Assembly: GCA_026874595.1 (NCBI GenBank)
Contig: CM049312.1
Location: 26,777,956-26,841,955, forward strand
DNA: 64,000 bases
Direction: 5' to 3'
Source: Sipunculus nudus
Taxonomy: Eukaryota; Annelida; Sipuncula; Golfingiida; Sipunculidae
Shown in pieces: positions 11,690 to 23,486 of the stretch. Below the pieces are notes generated by a model. That model was not told the origin of the DNA. It saw only the letters and a program-made list of their open reading frames with translations, and did no database searches. Positions within the stretch are counted from its first letter, which is position 1; each line of letters starts with the position of its first letter. The translations under genes and the position numbers were made by a program.

Positions 11690-12901
11690 ATCAAACCTAT
11701 GTTGTGTCATTCCTTTATAATTTATCATTAGTATGTATCTTATCCGAGGGAACTGAAACCATATTGGAATATCTCCATGCGTATTGAACCCGCCAGTTCC
11801 ATCGATGACGCAAAGGCCAAAAGTCTGTGGGGATCTAGGTTTGGGAAAAACGCCATCCGAGTAAGAAGAGTAGACATTCTCTTGTAACTTTTAAACAGGA
11901 CTGAAATTTGCGAGATTGATATAAGCAGTATTATTGGTCCATGCTGCATGATCATGCATGTTTTATGTTATATGGATACTTCCGTTTATTATTTTATAAA
12001 CACATTGTGGTATAGAGCAAGTGTTTGGACATTTAACGATCATTAGCAATTCGTAGCGTTATATAAACAGCAGCTGAAGAATGGACTTTTTAATTTAAGC
12101 GATGAAATAAAGTTTTTCATAAATAATGCATCTCAACCAGTCTTTAAAGTGTAACCCTAAATGTATCAGATTTGTTGGCCTTATGTGACGATAATAAACA
12201 TTTCCTACAAATATTTAGTAAGTGAGTATGAATAAAAAGTGATGGCAGTATTCATTCAATAATTAGCCTATGGCTCGGTTAGAATAATCGCCTAAAGAAT
12301 CGGTTCCAGTAAGATATTTTTATTTGGGCTCTAAGAAGCATCCCTGATTAAGGTTATAAAAGAACGCTCAGGTAGAACCGTGGTCAGAGGTTTCTGCCTG
12401 AAACCTCTTAGACTGGCCCCACTCTGAAGAACCATTAAGGGTTCCACATGTAACCCTCTTTTCATAGAGTGTACATACTCCCATTGAGCAAAATTTTGTT
12501 TTATGTTCGAAATGGTTCCTGGTTACCATGATGCCTTATGGAAAATGTTAACAGCTTTAGGTTTCAGTTTGAATAGTTGAGGTATTAATTTTCTTTTGTG
12601 GTACGGGGTTTTCTGAGGAGCATTTTAGGAGATGCTGCGATTGCATTAGTATAATTAAAAAATAAAGAAATATTTTGGACCATTAAAATAACCGCAAGGG
12701 TAGGGGGTATGTCAATAATCATAATAATAAACCATTCTAATAGTTATATTTCTGGCTTTCTGCTCGGCAGATCAGTATTACTAGATGAGTTATGAATTAT
12801 TTAAAATACTCTCAGACAAGATTCATATTAAACACAAAATCACACGAAACATACTATAAAATATTTAACCTGGGTTAGAATAAACATATAGTGATACTCT
12901 G

Positions 12902-12903
<2 letters not shown>

Positions 12904-12975
<72 letters not shown>
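12904..12975. repeat. (TA)n array, unit 2 only
   Basis: A long TA array, with one TACA interruption, stands where unit 1 has a T run (about 3,218-3,227). Confidence 0.9.
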
Positions 12976-12979
<4 letters not shown>

Positions 12980-13366
12980 TCTTATACATGGTTGTAATGT
13001 CTGAAATATGTTGAGGCTATCACATATTATATTATGTATTCTTGTGCTTGCAATCAAACTTGCCCCAGACCTACGCCCTTGAATCATCCCTCACACTTAT
13101 AGACAAATCGACGCCACTGATAGAAGTGATTTTGCATTGGTCACATCAGTTATTATATCTATCAGTTACCCATTCCGTCCCGAATTTTGGCCAGCCGAGC
13201 AGACCACGGGTTAAGTTATGCTTTATACACGTACTGCAATTATGGTATTCAAAGGTTTTAGTTTTTACCTTCTGTCCGTTTTTAATGCATTTTATTAGAT
13301 TCAGTGATACCCACGACATTTGTCGGCATAGCGACTAAGCACACCTTATATGGTGTATACACTATT

Positions 13367-13396
13367 GTGACGTCACTTCGCTGGTTCCTATAAAAG
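13367..13396 (+). promoter_or_regulatory. CRE plus TATA box ahead of SINE head, unit 2
   Basis: GTGACGTCAC at 13,367-13,376 and TATAAAAG at 13,389-13,396 match unit 1 exactly, including spacing. Function is inferred. Confidence 0.3.
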
Positions 13397-13414
13397 TTTG
13401 CAAATTCACAGAGC

Positions 13415-13575
13415 GGTCAGGGATCTGTTGTAGCTCAGTGGTTGGAGACGACGACCTGCAGTTGGGAGGTCATGGGTTCTATTCCCGTCGGCAGTGAACC
13501 GACTTCTCTGTGTATTCATGTTCAATTCTTCTATAAAATGAACCAGCATGGCTATTTCCTACAATTCTCTGTATG

Positions 13576-13635
<60 letters not shown>

Positions 13636-13650
13636 GTGTTTGTGTACAAA
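13415..13650 (+). repeat. tRNA-derived SINE (family A), unit 2 copy
   Basis: The A box TAGCTCAGTGG is at 13,431-13,441 and the B box GGGTTCTATTCCC at 13,474-13,486. The tail ends in a (TA)n-(TG)n microsatellite at 13,576-13,632, longer than in unit 1. Confidence 0.7.
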
Positions 13651-14176
13651 TAGAAATACAGCTTTAATCCACCAGCTATTATGAGGTTAGATAATCAATA
13701 TTAACACTGCAAAGCGCTTTAATATACTTTTGTCATTGTGGATGTACACAGTCAGAGCAATATCCCATTCGATATTACTCATTAAAATTTTACACTCGCA
13801 GATTAAACAATTGGATGATGCATCATATAACTGGTTTAAACGCCTTTTCAAAAACGACAGATTGGTACATTCCATGCAGGGATTGTGAACACTGAAATAC
13901 GGGTTCATTTAAGCCGGCGGCTCACTTACCGATTTTATCGGCCGATTCATAGGATCGGCCCTCTATGTTCCGACTGGGGTACATTGTCGTGAAAAATCGC
14001 CGACGCCAAGAGTCTGGCACTCTCATAGAAAATCGGCCGATTTTGTTTATTATTGCAACAAAGTCAACCGATCTTGTTTATTTTTGTTCGGTCAGAGTTC
14101 ACTTCCTACACGTTGTTACTTTAGTTTTTTCATTATGGCTGTATAATGACATTTTTCTGGGTTTTTTTTTAAATAA

Positions 14177-14294
14177 AGCCGGGTGCTCACTTCTCGATTT
14201 TATCAAGCGACATTGTCGGGCGATTTTTTGGGTAAATTTTCTCAAAATCGACTTAAAATCGGCTCGATTTAGTTTGCCGATTTTCGGCGTCTCA
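14177..14294 (+). repeat. Internal end-module of Harbinger-like element
   Basis: This 118-bp module starts AGCCGGGTGCTCACT and is the inverted complement of 16,041-16,165 and 16,561-16,679. It follows a TAA, so it may mark a second element inserted inside the first. Confidence 0.7.
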
Positions 14295-14639
14295 AGCCGG
14301 CGGCTCACTTACCGATTTTATCGGGCGATTCATAGGATCGGCCGACTATGTACCGACGGGGGTACATTGTCGTGTAGTGTGACACCCCAAGCGACGCGAT
14401 TTTGTCGGCGTCGGCGTAAAAAATCGCCGTCGCCAAGAGTCTGGCACTGTCAAAGAAAATCGGCCGATTTTGTCGGGCGATTAGCGAAATCGTGTAGTGA
14501 GCCAATGTTTGCGACAAAGTCGGCCGATTTTGTTTATTTTTGTATGGCAGAGTTCACGTTGTGTACGTTGTCACTATTAGTCATTATTAGTATATATTGT
14601 ATAATGATATATTTCTGTATTTAAAAAAAAAATAAAGAC

Positions 14640-15575
14640 AGATTTTGGTAAAGATTCAAATTTCATGTATTCCTATAAGACGACCTGCAATTTATTAATC
14701 ATTATAAAGGAGTATCCATTTATATAATTACAATGTGCGAACATTTCTGTAAACATAAGACTGAACGAACAAGGTGTATGTTTGCAAACGCGTATTTATT
14801 GCTGGGCTGTTTAGCAATCCTTCCAATTGTGTGACGAGCTACTCTGAACAATTAACTCAAGCTTATGTAAGAGTTTCCTGGGAAAAAAATAATACAATTT
14901 AATATTTACATCTCAGGGATGGCAATAATCAACTGTATATCTGCTTGTAATCTCTAACCATCATTATAAGTTTCTTTCCTTAATATAGCTTTACTTTGTC
15001 CCATCACAGTATTTTGTCCTATCACAGGTTCTCCTTAAAGTTAGCAAAAACAAAGGTGCCAGAGAAGAAAGTGTATAAATAAAATAATAAGCCCAAAGTA
15101 AGAGAAGATATGAATGAATAGCCGAAAACTTTTGAGTGATACAACATCCAGTCCATGCACGCAGCATACCTGATGTTTACAGGTAACCCAATAGGCAAAA
15201 GCGTGAACGGATCTCTGGTACACTTAATCTTTTTCACGGATTCGGCGGCATTAGTGGCAATGCTTTTCTTTAATACTTTTTAATATATTTTATCTGACAG
15301 ATAACAGAGAGTTGCCAGATATATAACTGATCATCACTTGCTACGGGAATTAATAATATAGATTAAAACCTAAGCATATCTGCTGCTGTTGGCGTTTGTT
15401 GTGTGTAGCAGTCAAATGAAAAAAGATGATAAAGCGTTTCTGGTTTATACAGGACAGAAGAAAACATATCACTTCTTTGAATTTCTAGAGACAGGAAATC
15501 CTAGAAATCACACAAACATGCAAGTAGAATGTCATTTTCTAAATTAGAGTTCGTGTCTGGTGAAATAGCCCTTCT
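14640..15575. other. Unrecognised interior of the Harbinger-like element
   Basis: About 900 bp of AT-rich sequence with only short open frames (for example 15,022-15,237 on the minus strand), none resembling a transposase. It is presumably captured or degraded cargo. Confidence 0.5.
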
Positions 15576-15651
15576 AAATGCAGTATCATGATGGTGGATT
15601 TTCGGTTTTACCAAATCCTGTAGATCAGCCGCAGCATTCGTTTAAAGGGTT

Positions 15652-16679
15652 TAAGGCCAATCCTTTCGGACATTTTCCGGACCTGGGTACCTTTCTTAAA
15701 GTTTTGTTATTAGTGCTCCTGGGTTTGACCCCACTTTTCTTAAATCCTGGACCCGTCCCTGAGATATGCGGAGAAAAACCATTAAATTGATGTATGACGG
15801 TTTAACCCTCCTGTCTCAGTTCGCATACAAGTGTATTTTTTACATGCCACTAGTTCATCTCTTCTTCCAAGCAAAGGTTTAACCGACGGGTCACTCTTCC
15901 GCCACTGTATATTTTTCTTTGGACAAGCCACAAAGCGAACAAATATTTCCTTTTAGTTTTTCTCATAGAGAGCTTAGTATCAGATCGCTATAATGAGACA
16001 GACTCCTTTGCCGATAATTGGGAGGTGGGAACAAGCACGTCGGTAAATGTGACACCGAAAATCGGCTAACTAAACCAAGCCGATTTTCAGCCGATTTTGA
16101 GAAAATCTGCCCAAAAAATCGGCCGACAATGTCGCTTGATAAAATCGGGTAGTGAGCGACCGGCTTTAGACCAATCCTTTCGGACATTTTCTTGACCTTG
16201 GGACCTTTCTTAAGGTTTTGTTATTTGTGCTCCTGGGTTGGACCCCTCTTTTCTTAAATCCTGGACCCGCCCCTGAGATATGCGGAGAAAACCATTAAAT
16301 TGATGATGGACGGTTCAACCCTCCTGTCTCAGTTCGCATACAAGTGTATTATTCACATGCAACTAGTTCATATCTTCTTTCAAGCCAAGGTTTAACCGAC
16401 AGGTCACTCTCCCGCCAAAGTATATTTTTCTTTGGACAAACCACAAAGCGAACAAATATTTCCTTTTAGTTTTTCTCATAGAGAGCTTAGTATCAGATCG
16501 CTATAATGAGACAGACTCCTTTGCTGATAATTGGGAGGTGGGAACAAGCACGTCGGTAAATGTGACACCGAAAATCGGCCGACTAAACCAAGCCGATTTT
16601 CAGCCGATTTTGAGAAAAATCTGCCCAAAAAATCGCACGACAATGTCGCTTGTTAAAATCGGGTAGTGAGCACCCGGCT
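15652..16679 (+). repeat. Two tandem copies of a ~517-bp unit
   Basis: 15,652-16,166 and 16,169-16,679 are highly similar from ACCAATCCTTTCGGACATTTT to the ACCGGCTTTA-type end. Each carries part of the poly-C family (CTCCTGGGT..GACCCC) followed by one end module. It looks like a tandem duplication of the right end of the element. Confidence 0.8.
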
Positions 16680-17650
16680 TTATGGAATGAAGCTAATACT
16701 GTACTCCGTTAAAGCACGCAGCATGCCGACCCCTTCGAGAATACACAAATTAGTAACCAATAAGACTACCTTAAGTCATGACTCGTCATTCGAGAAACTT
16801 CTCTTCAACGGCCATCCATCCTTTTGCTTTGAAATTGTTGAAAACAAGTCAGATATTCAGCAAACTTACAATGGGATTAAAAAATATATAGGTTTATTTC
16901 AAAATCTTTCTTTCTGTTTCTAGAGAAAGTACACAATAATAGCTAACGTCCGGTCTGACTTATTTTAAGTGACAGTAAACCTGTAGGCCATGAGTCTATT
17001 TCAAAGTGAAAATAACAAATATACTTGCGCTTCACGACATTGGATAGCACGCTACTCTGATGGTAGATTTATTCTATTATAATTAGTCCATCCGGTCCCG
17101 TATGTGCCCCCAATGTTTTGCATACGGGGACGGGTGAAAGTGAAAAAAAAATATGAATCTCTTATTTTGTTCTCTCTCCCATATATTATACAAAACGACC
17201 ATTTTTTTATCGCTGATGATAATTGATTAAAAACAACAATAAATTACTTAAGAAAAATGAAAACAGTTTAACATGACTTTTTTCTAGAACAATGCACCTG
17301 AAATATTGGATTTAAACTGGGCCATAAGTTTTCATATGAATAGTTAAATGGCTAAATTTCAACATTTACCCAAATCTTATCTGTTTTACAAAATACAATA
17401 CCCTATTGATTCCGCCATGAACTAGTTACAGGTTATGGCCTCCGGTTAAGGACACGTGGTCTCATGTTACCAAGAATGTATTTATACGTCATCAGTTCCC
17501 TTTAAATGACGTAGTTCTTCGGGCAGAGTCCTGTATCATATTACAATAAGTTCTCTATATAATGGAACTCATAATATACATAACATGCATGGCAAGAGTT
17601 CCGTGGATATCGCCTAATGACATACATGTGAATAGGAGAAATAACATAAT

Positions 17651-17935
17651 AATAAGGATAAAAAATAAAAGGTATGGTTTTCAGGCACCGCCCGGGGCAA
17701 ATTTAACCCCCCGCATAAAAAAAATTATTTTGATTTTCATCTTTCAAGAAAATTAAACAATATAATTTTGATAAGATTGCCATTGTTATGTAGTGCTTTC
17801 CCCTTTTAGCAAATGAAAATCTGTTATTTTCATGTTTTTTCCTGATCATATGACATTTTATCGAAACATACAAAAAAAGGTAAAAAAAAAATATCGCCCG
17901 CCGGCACTTATTTTTTTAAAAAAGGACCTTATACA
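17651..17935 (+). mobile_element. 300-bp GGCCAAAA-type element, copy 2 (decayed)
   Basis: This is the unit 2 paralogue of copy 1. The left end is degraded (ATAAGGATAAAAAATAAAAG) and a short deletion removes part of the right end, which still reads GGACCTTATACAAAT. Confidence 0.6.
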
Positions 17936-18057
17936 AATAGCATATACACAAAACTTTGACAAGGAACTTAAAATTACCCTCCGTAACTACTTTGTATCAG
18001 ATTTATTTTACTATAAAGTTATAGTTGCTTGTTTGAGAAATTTTTTTTATTTCATTG

Positions 18058-18270
18058 CAAAATCAGAAGCGGATCGGGAGGGGAGCGGGCAGGGGTCCGG
18101 ACCCGCATCACCTACCAGCCGCCGCAACCTTTTTTAAGAGTTTCAGACCAATTTCTGCGGACTGCCCCCCCCCCCCTTTTTCCGGACCTGTTGACTATTT
18201 TTAGGTTTTGTTATTAGTCCTCCTGGGTTGGACCCCTCCTTTTCCTAAATCCTCGATCCGCCCCTGGAAA
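18058..18270 (+). repeat. Poly-C-containing dispersed repeat, copy in unit 2
   Basis: Paralogue of 5,570-5,795, with a C12 run at 18,165-18,176 and the CTCCTGGGTTGGACCCCT tail. Confidence 0.7.
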
Positions 18271-19925
18271 TATTAGGTATTGTTATTAAAAGAATTATGG
18301 TTTATCTCACACGTGGTTTCAGGTGTACATTGAACAATACCAGCATCATAAAATGCATAAAAATGTCTCCAAACATTTTTTATGTTACATCTGTTATTTT
18401 AAACATAAAACCTCTTGATGATTTAACCCGTGTTTATTTATTAAATTGCTCAGCACACTGTTTCTCCCTCGATTTTCTGTCAACATTTGTTGTAAATCAT
18501 TACAAAAATAATACTAGGTAAAACAAAAATAAATAAATAAATACGAATGAGTTCGGCGCTCCTTGAAGTTTTGATTTTTGCGTACATATTATTTCTCCTT
18601 GGTATTTCCCTGATTCTTTTTCGTTTTTAATTATAAAAAAAGAACCTTAGCTTATGGGGCCCTGACCTGCGGGATCATCCACAGCCATGCATGGATACGG
18701 ACAGTGGCGTCGATGACTTGCAAGGTAATCAAAAGTTGGGACGACTTATCTCTATAAACCTAAAAAGACTTAAATATCGTATTTTCTCTCGAGTTATAAA
18801 TCTATATATATTTATACCTTATATTGTCTCTGTAACCCATGTCAAATCAGTTATAAAAAAGTACAAGGTTTCAAAATATAAGGAATTATGCACTGGTTTG
18901 TTCTAAACCAGGATCAGATACATACTTTTTGATAGTGAACGCAGAATCGAAGTCTATCATTCTACTTAGGAATATATATCTTATTTCCAATATATAAATC
19001 TTATTCTCTAAATAGAATGGGATGTCTACGCTGAGCCTCCCCCTTGATAATAAGCCCCCCCCCCCCCCCCTCCGTATCGTCGCCCCTGAATACAGGACTA
19101 GCCTGACTTACAATATGCAGCAATGTATGTTCTTATTTCCTGCAGCTTCACGCACGTAGAACTATTTGTCAGTACATTGTAACATTGTAATGGACGTCTG
19201 CCTTCAGTAGGACAGGTTTGCGTGGTTATTGATTAATGTGGCATGCTAATACACCAGAGGGATCTCACAATGTTATAAAAGACGGCTTGGGTGACACAAT
19301 GTCGTGACAATTCTCGCGGGCTTTCTGGTATAGCTGTCACGAACCCGCCGTTACGATTGGTATTACCGACAAACGTGAGCCTGATCAAAGTGCAGATCAT
19401 AACATATCTAAATATCGTGCTGGCTAATTTAAAGGGGCCTATTCCATTTCATGACGTCTAAAAATAATTGTATCATCCACAGAACACTCCTTATAAAACA
19501 CACAGGCCCTTTGTTTTGCTCATGTCCACGTGTTTATAACATGTGAGGAGCCCGTCATTTTAATCTAAATACATCCAACAAGGACATCTTACGGCAAGTC
19601 AGCTAAACCAGGGATTTGCAAAGGGCGTTTTACAACTAGTGACCTTTTTAACTTTTGTAATTAGGAAAGCAGCCACATTTGGTGTGATGGTTGGTTAGCA
19701 TTATCCTATTTACCGTGTTTACAGCCAGCTTGTATATAAACAAGCTCACTCATCTGTCACATACAGTTCATTTACATATATTAAAAATAAGCCAGAAATC
19801 ACATACATCCTACAGAGGGGTTGGGGAATAGTTTGTCTTTAAACAAACCAATTAGAGCACAGTCATACGATATAGCTCGTATTTATCAAGTCTATGTGTT
19901 TATAGATGCCAGAATGTACATGTAG

Positions 19926-20115
19926 TAGCGGGGGGGGGGGGGGGGGGGTTTGAAGGGATTCCAAAACCCTCCTCCACCCCATCCCTTCCGTTTAAAATTG
20001 AAACATTTTAATTGTTTCAGGCCATTTTTATGGGGCCTAGAACTCCCCATTAATATCCCTTATTAGTTTTCCTGTCTTGGACCTCAGTTTTCTGAAGTCC
20101 GAAACCGCCTGTGAT
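19926..20115 (+). repeat. Poly-G/poly-C family repeat, diverged
   Basis: A G19 run at 19,930-19,948 is followed by a diverged tail (TTTCCTGTCTTGGACCTCAGTTTTC) like the poly-C family tail. An open frame running on from here (20,077-20,445) is partly repeat and shows no family similarity. Confidence 0.5.
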
Positions 20116-20952
20116 GTGCATGATATACTTGTAATATTGCTACTACTTCAGTTAAAGTACATGCTATCGCTGATGGTTGTTTTCATGGCACAAATTCATC
20201 AGTTCAGTCGAATCACTGTACCAGTCGAATTATTTACTAGGAAAACAAAGATTGATTTATTCACGCCAGCAAAAGATGTGGATCTTCAGAAAACAACCTC
20301 GAACCGCCAGGGCCAGAAAAGTTCGCGATCTATTCCTTATCAGGAAGAATGCGCTTTAATCTTTTTCACGGACATCTTGCTTTGGGCAATTAAGGCACCT
20401 ATCGTATCAATGCTCATATTGCTTGAACACAAAAGAAAATCATAGGGGTAGTCATATTTGTAAAAGCCACTGAATTTTGAAGATTGGGTTCACTTGGGAG
20501 TGTACATTGCTAAACAAGATTAGCACAGAAAGCCTTGCCACATATGATTCCAGGGACTGCAGACTGCAGGCCGGATAACGGTGTATAGGATAACATGCTG
20601 GTGATCCAGGGAATACACCAGTGTATATACATCTCAGCATCAGTCGGCTTTAACTGAAGCGCTCAAATGCTCGAGACACCAGAAGTTTTGCAAAATTCCA
20701 TCTGCTTATCCTTTTTACAGAAGAAAACTTTTAATTCATTGCTTTAGATTGCATAACAGGCACCAGACATAGCTTTCACAACAGTTTTAAGTCTAAAAAA
20801 GACGATTAAATACAATATAAGCCGACAATGGCTCCATGTTAACTGGTCCATATATCCTAATTGAATCCTGCCGAGTCCTTCTGACTCTGGTGTCGCGGCA
20901 CCTTAATGCTTCTGGTTTTTCTGGTCTTGTTTTATTATTATATCTTTTTCAG

Positions 20953-21109
20953 TCGTCTTATGTTGCACCGTGTCCGTTCTCGTGGGGATGTTCCAGACAG
21001 ACCGCGGATATAGAGTGCCCAGACATTATAAGAATCAATGTTCACGTCCCCTGGCGGAATCTTACTTTCTTGAATGCTATTGGCGGGTACAGTCGGTTTC
21101 CATGTTAAC
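20953..21109 (+). CDS. Candidate exon, weak LRRNT-like Cys pattern
   Basis: A long pyrimidine stretch ending CTTTTTCAG precedes an open frame reading SSYVAPCPFSWGCSRQ and then TADIECPDI..INVHVP, to a stop at 21,107-21,109. The order C-x5-C-x8-C with IEC then a VP is loosely like the N-terminal cap of leucine-rich-repeat proteins. The open frame extends upstream to 20,836, where a hydrophobic stretch (GLVLLLYLF) could be a signal peptide if no splice occurs. A possible donor GG|GTACAG lies near 21,087. A solo LTR starts 58 bp downstream. The similarity is weak; chance or a gene fragment are both possible. Confidence 0.15.
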
Positions 21110-21166
21110 GTCACATGCTTTGGTGGATTTATGACTTAACTTGTGAGTGGAAATGTTAATGTATGA

Positions 21167-22021
21167 TGTTACGGAACCTTATATCAACAGATCACGTATG
21201 CGTGATGAACATAAATTTTGTCAAGGAGATAACAAAAATCAGATTCTGTAACACTAGGCAGCGTGAAATGTCTAGGGGAATGAATAAAGAAGTCAGTTAT
21301 TTTTTTTGTAAACAAATAACTATAATTATTTCTTAAAAAAACCCTAACATTACAATACACTATATCAATACAATTACACAGTATAACAGCAGTATAACAA
21401 CAAATCAATACAATCACACAGTAAAATAAACAAAGTACACAGTACCTGGCTACCACCACTGTCACAGCGATAAGTCCTTTAAAATGTTTAAGCCGGAAGA
21501 ACAGTTCACACAAATTCTCTCGGAGAATAACAGTCCAATGTAAAGCTCTTGTAACAATCCCGAAAGTTAACTGAAGACCAAATAAGATTCGTCACAAATC
21601 CAAAAGAAAATCTGAAGAAAATCTATAATTGCCGCACTTATCGGAATAGGTCCCACAAACTGACATACACGCTTCTGTGTCCGCTTGAATATTCCCTCAC
21701 CTCTCTTTCGGCTCTATAACATAGCCTCCTATTTATAACCTCTCACCTTCAACCGAGAACTTTCCATTGCTCGAACATTCTAAAAAATCTAACACAGTAC
21801 ACACGTCCAAAGAACATACTAGAACAAAGAATGCTGTGTATCTAGGGTTCAACCAATGCGGATTAAACCGAGCCTGCAACATCCGGCCAGGCAAGGCCGC
21901 TACAACACGAGCTACGCGTGGCACACAAACAAAATGCCAACAACACATGGAACATCCGTATGCACAATAAAACAATCATTTTTAAGACCGCTGCACACAA
22001 TAAAAGGGGGCACCTGTAACA
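21167..22021 (-). mobile_element. Solo LTR, copy 1
   Basis: The LTR is bounded by TGTTAC (21,167) and GTAACA (ending 22,021). On the minus strand a TATAAATAGG promoter box lies near 21,730-21,740. A near-palindrome ATCACGTATGCGTGAT sits at 21,191-21,206, close to the LTR 3' end. No gag or pol sequence adjoins it, so it is a solo LTR. The TG..CA ends fit Ty3/gypsy- or BEL-type elements; which one cannot be told from the LTR alone. Confidence 0.8.
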
Positions 22022-22463
22022 ATGTATTTTAAAAAATATGCGCTAGGAGATTCTTCTAAACAATGATAATGAATCGACTCATGTTTTGTATCCCCACATA
22101 CCTTTTTTATCATAACGGTTGCATTAATATTAAAATATACAAGAACTTCAGAGTGAAATAGTCAGTTTCAAACCTCCAGGCATTTTGGTCATGGTAGTTT
22201 ATTCGTGTCAGATGTATATTTATAGTTTCGGCTGAGATAATCTTTGTAGGGTTACCCGTACACTAGTCTAGTTTTTATCAAATCTACTGTTATACGCTGC
22301 TTCATCATGACTAGATTGATCGCTGTAACTGGTCTGACTTGACTAGAAATCAAAATAACGGTGTGAAACGACGTAAGCCATTGAGGTCTCAAAAAAAATT
22401 ATTGTGTGGTTCTTTCTTTCAAAGATTCCCATGAATAGGTTGTCATCTTCATTTGTATCGTCA

Positions 22464-22645
22464 TCGGGGGGGGGGGGGGGGGGGGCGGACATCCGTTTTT
22501 CAGCCAACGCTGCCTATTTTAAGGGTTTCAAAACCATAATGTCGGCTTGTTCCCTTTTTCCGGCCCTGGAGACAGTTTTTGAGGTTTTGTCATAAATCCC
22601 CCTGGGTTGGACCCCTTCCTTTCCTAAATCCTGAATCCGACCCTG
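22464..22645 (+). repeat. Poly-G-headed dispersed repeat copy
   Basis: A G20 run (22,466-22,485) leads into TTTCCGGCCCTGGAGACAG and CCCCCTGGGTTGGACCCC, the same tail as 5,700-5,790. Confidence 0.7.
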
Positions 22646-23425
22646 ATCCTACTACAAGTCCCTCATTTTGAATAAGTGAATAAGGCTGCAAATGGTGATA
22701 TTAAAATTCAATAACGGGGTATAATTTCTACGATTTTATGTTTTAAAATTGCTTACATAGTGCTGAAACTTCAAAAAGTTAGAGATAAATATCAGTTTTT
22801 TTTTGTAAAAAGAAACACAAAACAAAGAAAATTAAGCTATATAGCTCTCAAGGGACAGCTGTTAAAATTTTCAGTTATTGCAATTTTCCTGATGGCCGTC
22901 GTAGGCTAACAGCATGAATTATAAGAAGTGCTTTTTGCGGAATACTCACTGCTCTTAGCACCTCAGCAGGGTTCACAGGGTTATTGAAATACACGACATC
23001 TTCCTTTAAGTGTTTGCTGTCCCTTAAGGCAGAGATAATATAATAAAGAGTAGACGTGGTGTTTTTCTTGGCGACGGGTCACATGGTTACTAAGCACTGA
23101 GACATCAAGGGTAGTCATGTGACCAAGATGATTGATTTCGCTTTGATAACCAGTTGTCTGCCCAAGGAAAGGAAAAAAATGAATTGATAGGAGGGCCACT
23201 TGAGGGGATGTCTATTTTCACAATCCATCAAGATCCCTGGGTATGTACAGACCGATAACAAACGAGGCACTACAAGGCCCAGTTTAAGACATGGCTGCCA
23301 GGATAATACACAAACTCTCCCTAATGTGTTCTAATTTGTATTTTATTCATATATACTTAAGTTACATGGATCTATACAATATAATACAGCTTGAATCGCT
23401 TAATGAAATACTGAGAATTGGACAA

Positions 23426-23429
<4 letters not shown>

Positions 23430-23475
<46 letters not shown>
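23430..23475. repeat. (TA)n array
   Basis: A simple TA array ending about 12 bases before the plus-strand LTR. Confidence 0.9.
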
Positions 23476-23478
<3 letters not shown>

Positions 23479-23486
23479 ATAAACCT

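Larger units (their letters stand above)
13912..16679 (+). mobile_element. Harbinger-like nonautonomous composite element
   Basis: The element starts AGCCGGCGGCTCAC and ends GTGAGCACCCGGCT, and is bounded by TTA on both sides (13,909-13,911 and 16,680-16,682). Unit 1 has the unoccupied site with a single TTA (about 4,173-4,176), so this is a real insertion. A 3-bp TWA target duplication is typical of PIF/Harbinger transposons, and the GATTTTATCGGGCGATT motif is repeated throughout. No transposase is visible. The interior contains nested end modules and a 517-bp tandem repeat. Superfamily assignment is an inference from TSD length and sequence. Confidence 0.7.
8971..19760 (+). repeat. Tandem segmental duplication, unit 2
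   Basis: This is the second copy of the roughly 10.8 kb unit. It holds insertions absent from unit 1: 10,567-11,459 (with a SINE), about 12,600-12,760, a long (TA)n at 12,904, and the 2.8 kb Harbinger-like element at 13,912-16,679. At 19,735-19,805 the sequence again resembles the unit start (compare 20-60 and 8,960-9,000), so a third unit begins and then stops. The end zones near 8,750-8,900 and 19,430-19,650 also match each other. Confidence 0.9.

Noticed and set aside
13965-14624. 219-codon open frame on the plus strand
   Set aside because: It is entirely inside the repeated GATTTT modules of the Harbinger-like element and has no transposase motifs.
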